DNA of 64,000 bases from assembly GCF_000421665.1 (NCBI RefSeq), contig NZ_ATXL01000003.1, forward strand, positions 1 through 64,000, given 5' to 3'. The stretch's first letter is position 1. Every line of letters starts with the position of its first letter. This document shows positions 18,664 to 27,181 of the stretch, in pieces. The position numbers and the translations under genes are program-made. The notes under the pieces are model-generated. The model had not been told where the DNA came from and did not search any database. It saw only the letters and a list, made by a program, of their open reading frames with translations. The stretch comes from Bavariicoccus seileri WCC 4188 (GTDB lineage Bacteria > Bacillota > Bacilli > Lactobacillales > Aerococcaceae).

Positions 18664-19273
18664 TAGTAGATTCACCTTTTTTTCTATCCGTAGGTTGTGC
18701 AATTCCATTTTTCTGTTTTCCTAACTGGAATAGATCCCCTTCAGTAGTTTCTTGCGTCTTAGTTTGTGGTTTCTCGCTCTTTTTTGCCGTTGATACTGAT
18801 TTTTTAACTGGTTCGCTATTGACTGATTCACTATTGACTGGTTTTTTAGTTAAGTGACCAGATGAATCTTTAGTAGTTGTATCTTTACCAGTTGTTTCTT
18901 TATTTGAGGCAAACAAGATCAATTGATCGGCTGCCCTTATCAATTTTTCGATTATTGGTTGATAGTCAGTATCATCAACTGGAACAGTTTGCGCTCCAGA
19001 ACGTGGTTTAGGAACATGTGTTGGTTGGAAAGGGACACGGGTAGCTCCGCCCAGTGGTCTGTGCTTAAATTCGCGCTCAAACGAGCCACGAAACTTTTCG
19101 TCAGACATGTAACGTGATAGGGTCGGTTCTTCTACTGCACGATGAGATTGCATCGAAATTTTTGCTTGTTCTTTCGCTTCAACCTCTGATATATCATTCT
19201 TGAGATTTTCCTTCGCTTGATTGATCTTTACAGGTTTTTGCATGTAGTTTGGAAACGACTCGTCATCAGCCAT
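18656..19273 (-). CDS. Unknown 205-residue protein in the SftA position
   Basis: A hydrophilic protein with no transmembrane helix and a Lys/Thr/Ser-rich C-terminal half (about 125-205). I recognise no domain. Two clues suggest an origin. In Bacillus the soluble DNA translocase SftA (YtpS) lies between ytpR and murC, exactly this slot. The segment [13 protein letters not shown] (about 82-94) also resembles the F-x-P-T/S-x-V-P-S-P motif of SftA/FtsK N-termini. No FtsK motor domain (Walker A/B) is present. It could be a shortened remnant, or an unrelated adaptor. It overlaps murC by 8 nt. Confidence 0.65.
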   Translation of the reverse strand: MADDESFPNYMQKPVKINQAKENLKNDISEVEAKEQAKISMQSHRAVEEPTLSRYMSDEKFRGSFEREFKHRPLGGATRVPFQPTHVPKPRSGAQTVPVDDTDYQPIIEKLIRAADQLILFASNKETTGKDTTTKDSSGHLTKKPVNSESVNSEPVKKSVSTAKKSEKPQTKTQETTEGDLFQLGKQKNGIAQPTDRKKGESTNE

Positions 19274-19304
19274 GTTATCCCTCCTTCGCCCTAATAATCC
19301 ATTG

Positions 19305-19349
19305 CATTTTATTTTAATTGCAATTTATTTTAATTGCATTTTATTTTGC
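19305..19349. repeat. 16-bp tandem repeat (3 units)
   Basis: Three units of CATTTTATTTTAATTG (19305, 19321, 19337; the last truncated) between ytpR and the 205-residue gene. They are AT-only apart from single G/C positions. The period equals that of the arrays at 16994, 23693 and 27055, although the sequence differs. Confidence 0.8.
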
Positions 19350-19383
19350 TTTTTAACAGTCTAACTGTAGAAATCTAAAGCAC

Positions 19384-19406
19384 TATAGCGCGCTATACGC
19401 GCTATA
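19384..19406. repeat. Perfect inverted repeat with GC-alternating core
   Basis: TATAGCGCG and CGCGCTATA (9 bp each) flank CTATA, and the left part overlaps the palindrome TATAGCGCGCTATA (19384-19397). No T-run follows on either strand. A 12-bp direct repeat (AACAGTCTAACT at 19355 and 19422) brackets the structure. It may be an operator or a mobile-element scar; it sits just 3' of ytpR. Confidence 0.7.
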
Positions 19407-19432
19407 TATATAGCAATCTAGAACAGTCTAAC

Positions 19433-20086
19433 TTAAACAGCTACTTTTTCAGCTGTATTAATTTCAAATGGTTCACCAATATTAGCATCATCTTCTAGAA
19501 CTAATATACCACGTTTTTGGCTTGCGTTCGCTAGATTTAACTCTCGTTCTGAACAAATCATGCCATAGCTTTCTATCCCGCGTAGTTCACTTGCCCAAAT
19601 TTCTTTACCGCTAGGCATCATAGCTCCTGGCTTAGCAACGACTACCTTTTGCCCTGCTTTGATATTCGGAGCACCGCAAACGATTTGGAGTGTCACGTCA
19701 TCTCCAACTTGTGTTTTTGTAAGGTGTAAATGGTCGCTATCTGGATGATCAACACATGATTCAACATAGCCAACGACAAATTTAGGAGAGTTATCTAACG
19801 TGATTGCTTCAAATCCAGCTTTTTCTATGAGATCATTCAATTGTTTTTCTTGAGCACTAGATAAGGTTACAAGACCTGCTTCTTCGCTAGTAAGTTCTTT
19901 ATCGAGTTGAAAGTATTGTGCTGCTTGTTGAATATTGTAGCCTACCACAGCTCCTGTTTTTTCATTTTTAATTTGTGTCACATCGCCTACTGTTTTAGTG
20001 ACAACTTGTGTTGTAGAAGCTTGTCCACCACTCACTAATAAGACGTCGCCGATTCCTTTTGGGTTATAGATACTAATCCAAGTCAT
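19433..20086 (-). CDS. ytpR: YtpR family tRNA-binding (EMAP/OB-fold) protein
   Basis: A 217-residue protein with an N-terminal DUF4479-type domain (MTWISIYNPKGIGDVLL) and a C-terminal tRNA-binding OB fold (about 105-200; VGYVESCVDHPDSDHLHL, VCGAPNIKAGQ, LRGIESYGMICSERE). The same domain occurs in PheT and Arc1p/EMAP-type factors, but a stand-alone YtpR has no settled role. It starts 7 nt after pepA stops, with AAGGAG 12 nt ahead of the ATG, and is part of the pepA-ytpR-murC run. Confidence 0.92.
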   Translation of the reverse strand: MTWISIYNPKGIGDVLLVSGGQASTTQVVTKTVGDVTQIKNEKTGAVVGYNIQQAAQYFQLDKELTSEEAGLVTLSSAQEKQLNDLIEKAGFEAITLDNSPKFVVGYVESCVDHPDSDHLHLTKTQVGDDVTLQIVCGAPNIKAGQKVVVAKPGAMMPSGKEIWASELRGIESYGMICSERELNLANASQKRGILVLEDDANIGEPFEINTAEKVAV

Positions 20087-20093
20087 TCTGTTA

Positions 20094-21197
20094 TTAAACT
20101 CCTTTTATTATTGTATTTACCGTTGAACGATCAAGTGTTTTCATGACAGCAATGATCATTGCCTTTGCTGCTTCATAATCAGCGATTGAGAATAGTGTTT
20201 GATGGGTATGGATATACCGACCACAAACGCCGATTACAGCGCTTGGAATACCATTGTTGGACAGATGAGCTTGCCCAGCATCAGTGCCACCTTTTGAAAC
20301 AAAGTATTGGTATGGGATATGATTGGTTTCTGCAGTGTCGAGCAAGAATTCTTTCATAGCAGGTAATGTAATCATAGTTGGGTCTTGCACACGTAGTAAG
20401 AAGCCGTGATCAAGATGACCAAACTTATCTGGATCACCGGTTAGATCATCCGCTGCAGAGCAGTCTACTGCAAAGAATAATTCTGGATCGAATTTATGGG
20501 TGGCCACTCTGGCACCCCTTAACCCAACTTCTTCTTGAACATTTGCTCCTGCAATGATTGTACTCTTCAATTGCTCATCCTTAACCGCACGAAGTGCCTC
20601 GATTAAAGCTACATTACCATAGCGATTATCCCATGATTTTGAGATGATTCGTTTTCCATTAGCCGTCTTGGTTGTTTGATTAACCGGCACAATTGGATCA
20701 CCGATTCGTATGCCAAATTCTGTCGCTTCCTCACGTGAAGTAAAGCCACCATCAAACAAGATATCGTCCACATCCAATTTTCCTTGTCCTGCAGTCCCAC
20801 GTAATAGGTGAGGCGGAATAGAAGATGAAATAATTGGATAATCGCCACTCTTTGTTTGTAAGGTGAATCGTTGGCTTGAAACCACATACTGATTCCAACC
20901 ACCGAGTGGCGTCACACGAAACAATCCTTGTTTTGTAATGCCGGTGACGATAAAACCAACCTCATCCATATGTGCTGCAAACATGATTCGTGGTGCATCA
21001 CTTTCGTCTACACTTGCTTTTTTTATCCCAAACAGACCACCTAGATTATCTTGGACGACCTCATCTACTAATGGTGTGATTTCTTCTCTTAATAACGCGC
21101 GAATTCTGCCTTCAAAACCGCTCGTTCCTTGTGCTTCGGTAAACTTCTTAATCAACTCGAAACTTTCAGTCGATAATACTTCCTTATTCTCAGCCAT
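20094..21197 (-). CDS. pepA: Glutamyl aminopeptidase, M42 family
   Basis: A cytosolic dinuclear metallo-aminopeptidase (M42, PepA type) that trims N-terminal acidic residues from peptides. The 367 residues contain the metal-ligand motifs AAHMDEVGF, SKSWDNRYG, NVQEEVGLRGA and AVDCSAADD, and the C-terminal His of GRYIHTHQTLFS. The chosen ATG at 21197 has GGGAGGT at 6 nt; the longer ORF start 21 nt upstream is unsupported. Its own promoter lies at 21252-21280. Peptides brought in by the opp importer in this window would be plausible substrates. Confidence 0.95.
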   Translation of the reverse strand: MAENKEVLSTESFELIKKFTEAQGTSGFEGRIRALLREEITPLVDEVVQDNLGGLFGIKKASVDESDAPRIMFAAHMDEVGFIVTGITKQGLFRVTPLGGWNQYVVSSQRFTLQTKSGDYPIISSSIPPHLLRGTAGQGKLDVDDILFDGGFTSREEATEFGIRIGDPIVPVNQTTKTANGKRIISKSWDNRYGNVALIEALRAVKDEQLKSTIIAGANVQEEVGLRGARVATHKFDPELFFAVDCSAADDLTGDPDKFGHLDHGFLLRVQDPTMITLPAMKEFLLDTAETNHIPYQYFVSKGGTDAGQAHLSNNGIPSAVIGVCGRYIHTHQTLFSIADYEAAKAMIIAVMKTLDRSTVNTIIKGV

Positions 21198-21251
21198 ATC
21201 ATTACCTCCCAGTTTCACAAAACCTCCAGTTTAGGTCTGTGCGTCTTGTCT

Positions 21252-21280
21252 ATTATAGCTAAACACATGTCAATTGGCAA
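21252..21280 (-). promoter_or_regulatory. pepA promoter
   Basis: The minus strand reads TTGCCA, 17 bp, then TATAAT, about 55 bp ahead of the pepA start. It is probably the main promoter of pepA-ytpR and possibly the downstream murC pair. Confidence 0.7.
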
Positions 21281-21388
21281 AACAAGAATCCCGGGTGTTT
21301 CTTTCGGCTTTATAACAGCATTCCATCGCTTATAATGATTGATTTTAAACCCCTCACGGTCGAATCAATGCACTATTCTCTCTAATTT

Positions 21389-21397
21389 TGCTATACT
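21389..21397 (+). promoter_or_regulatory. Extended -10 promoter of the PepSY-like gene
   Basis: TGCTATACT on the plus strand, divergent to pepA. The transcript would have a leader of about 150 nt containing a small stem (AAGACAA at 21420 with TTGTCTT at 21435) and then TTTT, a possible weak attenuator. Confidence 0.5.
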
Positions 21398-21551
21398 AGA
21401 GATGACTTAAAAGTTGTACAAGACAAACGCTTGGTTGTCTTTTACACAACTATCTATAGACAGCTAAAGGTAGTTAAGGTAGCTAAAAAACTTACTGTTA
21501 CAGTTAGCAAACTGACATTGAGCTATTCTACAAGGGAAAGGAAAAACTATT

Positions 21552-21893
21552 ATGTCTTCTAACAAGAAAAGAGCTATTCTATTTTTTGGAGCAGCTGGTT
21601 TATCGATTGCTGCAGTTGGTGGTGCAATCACCTATTATTACATCAATCGCCGTTTAAAACCAAATCGTGTCCTAGAGAGTGTTAAAAATCAGTTAGCAGA
21701 TCAAACAGGGTTAGTGGGCTCTTGGATTTCTCATATCCCTGCCCACCTCACAAAAGATCGCGATAGTCGCTATGTCTATCATGGTGCTTTACAAGTTGTT
21801 AAAAATGGTGAGTTATTGAATTATCATTTTACAGCCGATACCCATAGTGGTGAGTTGTTATCCTTTGAACTCAGAGCAACACCTAAACACTGA
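21552..21893 (+). CDS. Small signal-anchored PepSY-like protein
   Basis: A 113-residue protein with a basic N-terminus, one transmembrane helix (about 8-30) and an extracellular alpha/beta domain ending in LNYHFTADTHSGELLSFEL, which resembles PepSY-type domains. Such small proteins are found next to pepA in lactic acid bacteria. The function is unknown; the PepSY link would suggest an inhibitory or folding role outside the membrane. GGGAAAGGA precedes the ATG. It is divergent from pepA. Confidence 0.75.
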   Translation: MSSNKKRAILFFGAAGLSIAAVGGAITYYYINRRLKPNRVLESVKNQLADQTGLVGSWISHIPAHLTKDRDSRYVYHGALQVVKNGELLNYHFTADTHSGELLSFELRATPKH

Positions 21894-21996
21894 TTGTAGT
21901 TGTTTACTTGTTTGCTTCTTTTATGTATTTTGTATAATTTAAATGATTTATATCATCTCATTCGTTGATGTGATTCGTCATTAATACCACAAGGAT

Positions 21997-22030
21997 AAAA
22001 CCCAGAAATCCATTCGGATTTCTGGGTTTT
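21997..22030. terminator. Bidirectional terminator
   Basis: AACCCAGAAATCC and GGATTTCTGGGTT form a 13-bp stem with loop ATTC and T-runs on both strands. It serves the PepSY-like gene (+) and the convergent phospho-beta-glucosidase gene (-). Confidence 0.85.
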
Positions 22031-22100
22031 TAGCATTATTTCTTTATTTTTTATTTTTTATTTATTTCCCATCTTTTCCTTACTTGTTATTATATATCAT

Positions 22101-22138
22101 AGTAAGTTTTTGCTCACTTAGTAAGTCTTTGCTCACTT
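22101..22138. repeat. 19-bp tandem repeat (2 units)
   Basis: Two adjacent copies of AGTAAGTYTTTGCTCACTT with one mismatch, 23 bp downstream of the phospho-beta-glucosidase stop. This is one of several short arrays placed at gene 3' ends in this window. Confidence 0.85.
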
Positions 22139-22160
22139 ATTAGAGTTTAGTAACACTAAA

Positions 22161-23657
<1,497 letters not shown>

Positions 23658-23692
23658 TTAATACATCGTCAATTTATTAGTTTCTCACTACG

Positions 23693-23740
23693 TTACTTTC
23701 TTACTATTTTACTTTCTTACTATATGACTTTCTTACTATT
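23693..23740. repeat. 16-bp tandem repeat (3 units) abutting the EIIC stop
   Basis: Units at 23693, 23709 and 23725 of the form TTACTTTCTTACTATT, ending exactly where the EIIC stop codon begins. The array lies between the EIIC and GH1 genes and would be transcribed in the operon mRNA. Confidence 0.85.
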
Positions 23741-24961
23741 TTAGTTCTTTACTTCAGCTTTTTGTGCGCGATTTGATGCTATAACAAATGGCAAGTAGAT
23801 CAAAACGGAAATTACCAAACACACAACGCCTACTACTGCTGCCATGATGTTACCACCTGACCCTAGGAATAAGTTAATGATACCTGGCGTCGTCCACGGA
23901 ACCCCAATGGCAGGAGTTGGCATGATTGGCCAAACAACTGTCACAAAATACCCAACAAGGATGTTGACCATTGGTGTTAAAATAAATGGAATAATCATCA
24001 ATGGGTTCAATACGATAGGTAATCCAAAGATCATTGGTTCATTGATTTGGAAGATTCCAGGAACGAGGGACATTTTCGCAATTTGTCGTTGTTCCGGTCT
24101 TCTCGAAACAAGGAAAATAGCTATAATCAGGCCTAATGTCATTCCTGTCCCACCCATATTAGCAAACATATCATTCAAGACACCCCACGTTTCTTTGTAA
24201 GGGACATCCCAAAGCGAACCACCTTGATTGATAAAATCTAAGTTGGCTAAATCTTGTTCTGTAAAAATGGCTGACCGAACGGCATTTAATGTATTAGGAC
24301 CGTGAATTCCGATAGAAAACAGCAAGGTTTGTAAAAAGGCAAGAATCAACACGCCAAAAATATTTCCACCTAGATCTCTTAACGGGCTTTGGATTCCTTT
24401 GTAGATCAACTCATTAACCCCATCAGGTGCAATCATTAAAACAAGGTAATTTATAATACCCGTAACTGCAACAACAATAACGATAGGAAGCATTCCCGAA
24501 AATGACCGTGACACTGCAGGTGGTACCATGTCTGGCATCGTAATCTTTAGCTTTTTAAGCTTGAATAATTTCGGTAAAAATTCACCTACTAAACAAGCCA
24601 CAATCATGGCAACAAACAAACCTTGTGCACCAAGATATTGAGTTGAAATGACAGAAACATCATTCTCAACATATGGCGCGGGGTATAAGATCATAAAACA
24701 AGCTACACTGGTCAACCCAACTAATGTCGCATCTGCTTTGAAATGATTTGCTAACAATTGTGCCACCAAAAATGCGATAAAAATACTCATAATATTGATG
24801 GTTCCATAAGCTACAGAAGCTAACACTTGTTGTGCATCAGCCAAATTAGGGAAAATATTATTAAGTCCCAAAATCTGCACAATAAAACTATCGGGAGAAA
24901 ACAACAGATTGTTGATCAAGATCACGATTGATGACGCGATAGTCAATGGAAAAATCAACAT
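23741..24961 (-). CDS. PTS lactose/cellobiose-type EIIC, 5' end out of frame
   Basis: The membrane channel of a lactose/cellobiose-family PTS permease. Some ten hydrophobic helices are seen, with the family motifs GIHGPNTLNAVRSAIF and GIFQINEPMIFGLPIVLNP. The open frame gives 406 residues from an internal Met (MLIFPLTIASS), which lies inside the first membrane segment of the family. The missing N-terminal codons exist upstream in this same frame but without a start codon (see 24962-25056). As written, the gene is therefore probably broken or needs unusual initiation. No EIIA or EIIB is adjacent. Confidence 0.85.
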   Translation of the reverse strand: MLIFPLTIASSIVILINNLLFSPDSFIVQILGLNNIFPNLADAQQVLASVAYGTINIMSIFIAFLVAQLLANHFKADATLVGLTSVACFMILYPAPYVENDVSVISTQYLGAQGLFVAMIVACLVGEFLPKLFKLKKLKITMPDMVPPAVSRSFSGMLPIVIVVAVTGIINYLVLMIAPDGVNELIYKGIQSPLRDLGGNIFGVLILAFLQTLLFSIGIHGPNTLNAVRSAIFTEQDLANLDFINQGGSLWDVPYKETWGVLNDMFANMGGTGMTLGLIIAIFLVSRRPEQRQIAKMSLVPGIFQINEPMIFGLPIVLNPLMIIPFILTPMVNILVGYFVTVVWPIMPTPAIGVPWTTPGIINLFLGSGGNIMAAVVGVVCLVISVLIYLPFVIASNRAQKAEVKN

Positions 24962-25056
24962 AAACGCATCCCTGATTGCTGCTACATGTCGTTGATTATT
25001 TAACTTTGTCGCGATTGGTACAAGCGTCCGATCCAGAACATCATTAAAATTTGCAT
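24962..25056 (-). pseudogene. Displaced first codons of EIIC (frameshift)
   Basis: In frame with the EIIC body these bases read ANFNDVLDRTLVPIATKLNN then QRHVAAIRDAF, a standard CelB-type N-terminus. The frame continues upstream to a TGA with no ATG, GTG or TTG. The ATG at 25056-25054, with an ideal GGAAAGG ribosome site 8 nt away, is one base out of register. Its own frame stops after 18 codons. One inserted base after that ATG would restore an intact gene, so a single-base deletion or sequencing error is likely. Confidence 0.7.
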
Positions 25057-25079
25057 AACTAATACCTTTCCTTTCTCAC

Positions 25080-25136
25080 AGAGCAGTTATTCTATTCATC
25101 ACTGCTCTGCTTCCATATTCTATTTGTTTTATTATA
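25080..25136 (-). promoter_or_regulatory. EIIC upstream region: -10 candidate and leader hairpin
   Basis: TATAAT (minus strand, 25131-25136) with a poor -35 is followed by a leader hairpin (AGAGCAG pairing with CTGCTCT, 25080-25108) just before the ribosome site. A cre-like sequence (AGAAAGCGGTTTAG, 25163-25176) lies upstream of the -35 area and would fit carbon catabolite control, but it deviates from the consensus at several positions. Confidence 0.4.
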
Positions 25137-25200
25137 CCCAATAAAACTTGATACAATGGTAAAGAAAGCGGTTTAGAAAATTGTTCTGTTCTTAAGGATA

Positions 25201-25220
25201 TTGTTCCACAATCGGAACAA
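25201..25220. promoter_or_regulatory. Inverted repeat, candidate RpiR operator
   Basis: TTGTTCC-N6-GGAACAA, perfect 7-bp arms. A further TTGTTC half-site lies at about 25181. It is about 65 bp upstream of the EIIC -10 and 75 bp downstream of the rpiR stop. No T-run follows, so it is unlikely to be a terminator. Confidence 0.5.
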
Positions 25221-25295
25221 GGCGTTTCAATCGATATATGATATATACTTCTCTTGATAAGCAACCACTTGGATTACTCAAACCACTAATGCCAC

Positions 25296-26057
25296 TTAGA
25301 CAACTGGCGGATTTTGATAATCCTCTAAATAACCTATAACTGTCTCTACAATTGCCATAGCCGGAAGTTGGCTGGTTAAATCCAAAAAAATCTGTTTTCG
25401 TTCTTCCTTAACAGCATATTCGATTGCATAATCGCACCTAGTCGCTAATGTACTATTCCTGTCTTGAGTAATGCAGTACTTGCCAATATCTTTTTGACTA
25501 TCAAGACCACTAACCACTTCTATGAGTTCTTTCGTTTCACCCGAAACACTCATGAATACAACAATACTCTTTTGACCTTCCCGAAAAAAACTTTGGATAG
25601 GATACGTCAATTCATCGAAACTGATGGAGAAATATCCCAAGTTTGCTAATTTCCTAGAGGCATATTGCGCTAAAGACCCCGAAGCTCCCATTCCCATAAA
25701 TAAAATGAAATCTACCCCAGCCAGTGCTTTAGCCATTCGTTTTATTTGATACTCGACATCAGGGTGAAAAATCGACATATTTAGCGTTTCAATATGCTTT
25801 TCCAAACCGGAATGGGCTCTGTTCTCCTCACGAAACTTTTCGACTTGATTCTTAATAAAAAATCGAAATTCCGGATATGACTCAAAGCCTAACTTTTGGA
25901 TAAAACGGAAAACAGATGTTGACGATACATGGGCTTCATCCGCAATCTCTCGCACCCTCATATAGGGAACGGTCTCAATGTTATTCATTAAATAGCGGTA
26001 GATTTCTTGTTCAACTGAAGATAAGTTCTTCATATCCAAATTCTCAAAAACAGTCAT
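25296..26057 (-). CDS. RpiR-family transcriptional regulator (HTH plus SIS)
   Basis: A sugar-phosphate-responsive regulator. The N-terminal HTH_6 domain spans about 1-75 (VREIADEAHVSSTSVFRFIQKLGF) and a SIS phosphosugar-binding domain about 100-240 (ILFMGMGASGSLAQYASRKL, VFMSVSGETKELIE). Family members control local PTS and glycosidase genes, here EIIC and GH1 downstream. The start chosen at 26057 (MTVFENLD) has GGGGTG at 7 nt; the longest ORF begins 33 nt earlier with GTG and lacks a site. Length 253 residues, normal. Confidence 0.9.
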   Translation of the reverse strand: MTVFENLDMKNLSSVEQEIYRYLMNNIETVPYMRVREIADEAHVSSTSVFRFIQKLGFESYPEFRFFIKNQVEKFREENRAHSGLEKHIETLNMSIFHPDVEYQIKRMAKALAGVDFILFMGMGASGSLAQYASRKLANLGYFSISFDELTYPIQSFFREGQKSIVVFMSVSGETKELIEVVSGLDSQKDIGKYCITQDRNSTLATRCDYAIEYAVKEERKQIFLDLTSQLPAMAIVETVIGYLEDYQNPPVV

Positions 26058-26095
26058 ATTCATACACCCCAATTGGATTTTCTCTCTCACAACTC

Positions 26096-26104
26096 ATTGT
26101 ATCA
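26096..26104 (-). promoter_or_regulatory. Extended -10 of the RpiR gene
   Basis: TGATACAAT on the minus strand, about 40 bp ahead of the chosen start codon, without a clear -35. It lies just downstream of the trmB terminator. Confidence 0.45.
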
Positions 26105-26152
26105 CGAGAGAAATCAAATAATGACATACGACCGCTAAAAAACTGCGTCATT

Positions 26153-26184
26153 AAAAAAGAAGCCCAGGAAATATCCCAAGCTTC
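26153..26184 (-). terminator. Terminator downstream of trmB
   Basis: The minus strand shows GAAGCTTGGGA paired (with G-T pairs) to TTCCTGGGCTTC, followed by TTTTTTAAT. Confidence 0.75.
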
Positions 26185-26189
26185 TTCAG

Positions 26190-26280
26190 TTCTATTGATT
26201 ATTCTATTGATTGTTCTATTCTTGTTCTATCCATATAGCTCATATTCCTTAATGGTTAGTATCTTAATAGTTCGTATCCT
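26190..26280. repeat. Degenerate 12- to 16-bp tandem repeats 3' of trmB
   Basis: A run of GTTCTATTGATT-type units (26190, 26202, 26214) is followed by three imperfect units of about 15 bp built on TATCTTAATRGTTCG (about 26245-26290). The latter end at the trmB stop. The array sits between the stop and the terminator. Confidence 0.65.
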
Positions 26281-26291
26281 TAATGCTGTGT

Positions 26292-26930
26292 CTAATGAAG
26301 TGTTGCTCTTAGGCGATAGATTCGGTTCCCTTTGGCACTGAATTTTTCTTCATATTCAGTCGTCACGTTATCCGGATCGTTTAGGGCGTGGAGGTCTAAG
26401 CTCACATCCATCAGGGTTGCTTTAAATTCTGATAAACTGACTAAGGAGTACTCAAATAGTCCTTGGTTATCTGTTTTTAGCTGTAAATAACCATCTGGTG
26501 AAAGGATGTCTTGATAAGTCTCTAAGAAAGTTTTATAGGTCAATCGTCGTTTTGTATGCCGTTTTTTAGGCCAAGGATCCGAGAAATTCAAATAAATACG
26601 ATCAACTTCTCCAGGTTCGAAATCTTCTTTTAGATCTGAGCCGTTCAGATGGAGTAATTGAATATTTGGTAGTTTTTCTGCAATCACTTTCTCTAGTGCT
26701 AATACGATGATACTTTCTTGGATTTCTACCCCAATAAAATTAATTGTCGGATTTTTCTGAGCCATTTCGACCAAAAATTTACCTTTCCCCATACCTACTT
26801 CGATGTGGATCGGTTGTTCTTTTTCAAAACGATCCCCCCACTTACCACGCCATTGTTTAGGGTCACTGACGACATATTCTGGATGTTCCGCAATATAATC
26901 TTTCGCCCATGGTTTATATCTTAACCGCAT
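26292..26930 (-). CDS. trmB: tRNA (guanine-N7)-methyltransferase
   Basis: Makes m7G46 in the tRNA variable loop using SAM. The 212 residues contain MRLRYKPWAKDYI at the N-terminus, the SAM-binding region HIEVGMGKGKFLVEMA (about 41-56) and the signature NFSDPWPKKRHTKRRL. It lies directly after the ytmP-like kinase, as in other Firmicutes. A long palindromic hairpin precedes it at 26956-26987. Confidence 0.96.
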   Translation of the reverse strand: MRLRYKPWAKDYIAEHPEYVVSDPKQWRGKWGDRFEKEQPIHIEVGMGKGKFLVEMAQKNPTINFIGVEIQESIIVLALEKVIAEKLPNIQLLHLNGSDLKEDFEPGEVDRIYLNFSDPWPKKRHTKRRLTYKTFLETYQDILSPDGYLQLKTDNQGLFEYSLVSLSEFKATLMDVSLDLHALNDPDNVTTEYEEKFSAKGNRIYRLRATLH

Positions 26931-26955
26931 ATGATGTCCTTTCTATATCAATAAT

Positions 26956-26987
26956 AGTGCACGCCTTGAATGATTCAAGCGTGCACT
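26956..26987. repeat. Long palindromic hairpin upstream of trmB
   Basis: AGTGCACGC(c)TTGAAT and ATTCAAGCGTGCACT form a 15-bp stem with one bulged base and almost no loop. The minus strand continues TATTATTG, not a real T-run. It lies between the ytmP-like gene and trmB, so it may be a weak terminator, an RNA-processing site or a cruciform. Confidence 0.65.
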
Positions 26988-27054
26988 TCCGTATGTCTTA
27001 TTTTGATTTATCTACTTATTATGTCTTGATTTATGTACTGATTATGTACTGATT

Positions 27055-27118
27055 GATTTATGTACTGATTGATTTATGTACTGATTAATTTATGTACTGA
27101 TTAATTTATGTATTGATT
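27055..27118. repeat. 16-bp tandem repeat (4 units) 3' of the ytmP-like gene
   Basis: Four consecutive 16-mers at 27055, 27071, 27087 and 27103, best form GATTTATGTACTGATT. More diverged TTATGTACTG/TTATGTC units extend over about 27005-27170, up to the stop codon at 27182. No ORF is present. This is the clearest of the 16-bp-period arrays. Confidence 0.9.
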
Positions 27119-27181
27119 ATGTCATGATTTGTGTCCTTATTATGTACTGCTTAATATAATGATTTATTAGGGCATTACACC

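Noticed and set aside
23844-24200. 118-codon plus-strand open frame
   Set aside because: Antisense to the EIIC membrane gene; its composition mirrors hydrophobic codons of the real frame.
25076-25264. 62-codon minus-strand open frame upstream of EIIC
   Set aside because: It spans the likely promoter, cre-like site and operator dyad of the EIIC gene and lacks a ribosome site.
25916-26341. 141-codon plus-strand open frame
   Set aside because: It runs antisense through the RpiR gene start, the trmB terminator and a repeat array, and has no ribosome site or recognisable protein; treated as chance.
27005-27170. CRISPR array
   Set aside because: Repeats are 16 bp, directly adjacent without unique spacers, and no cas gene is present.
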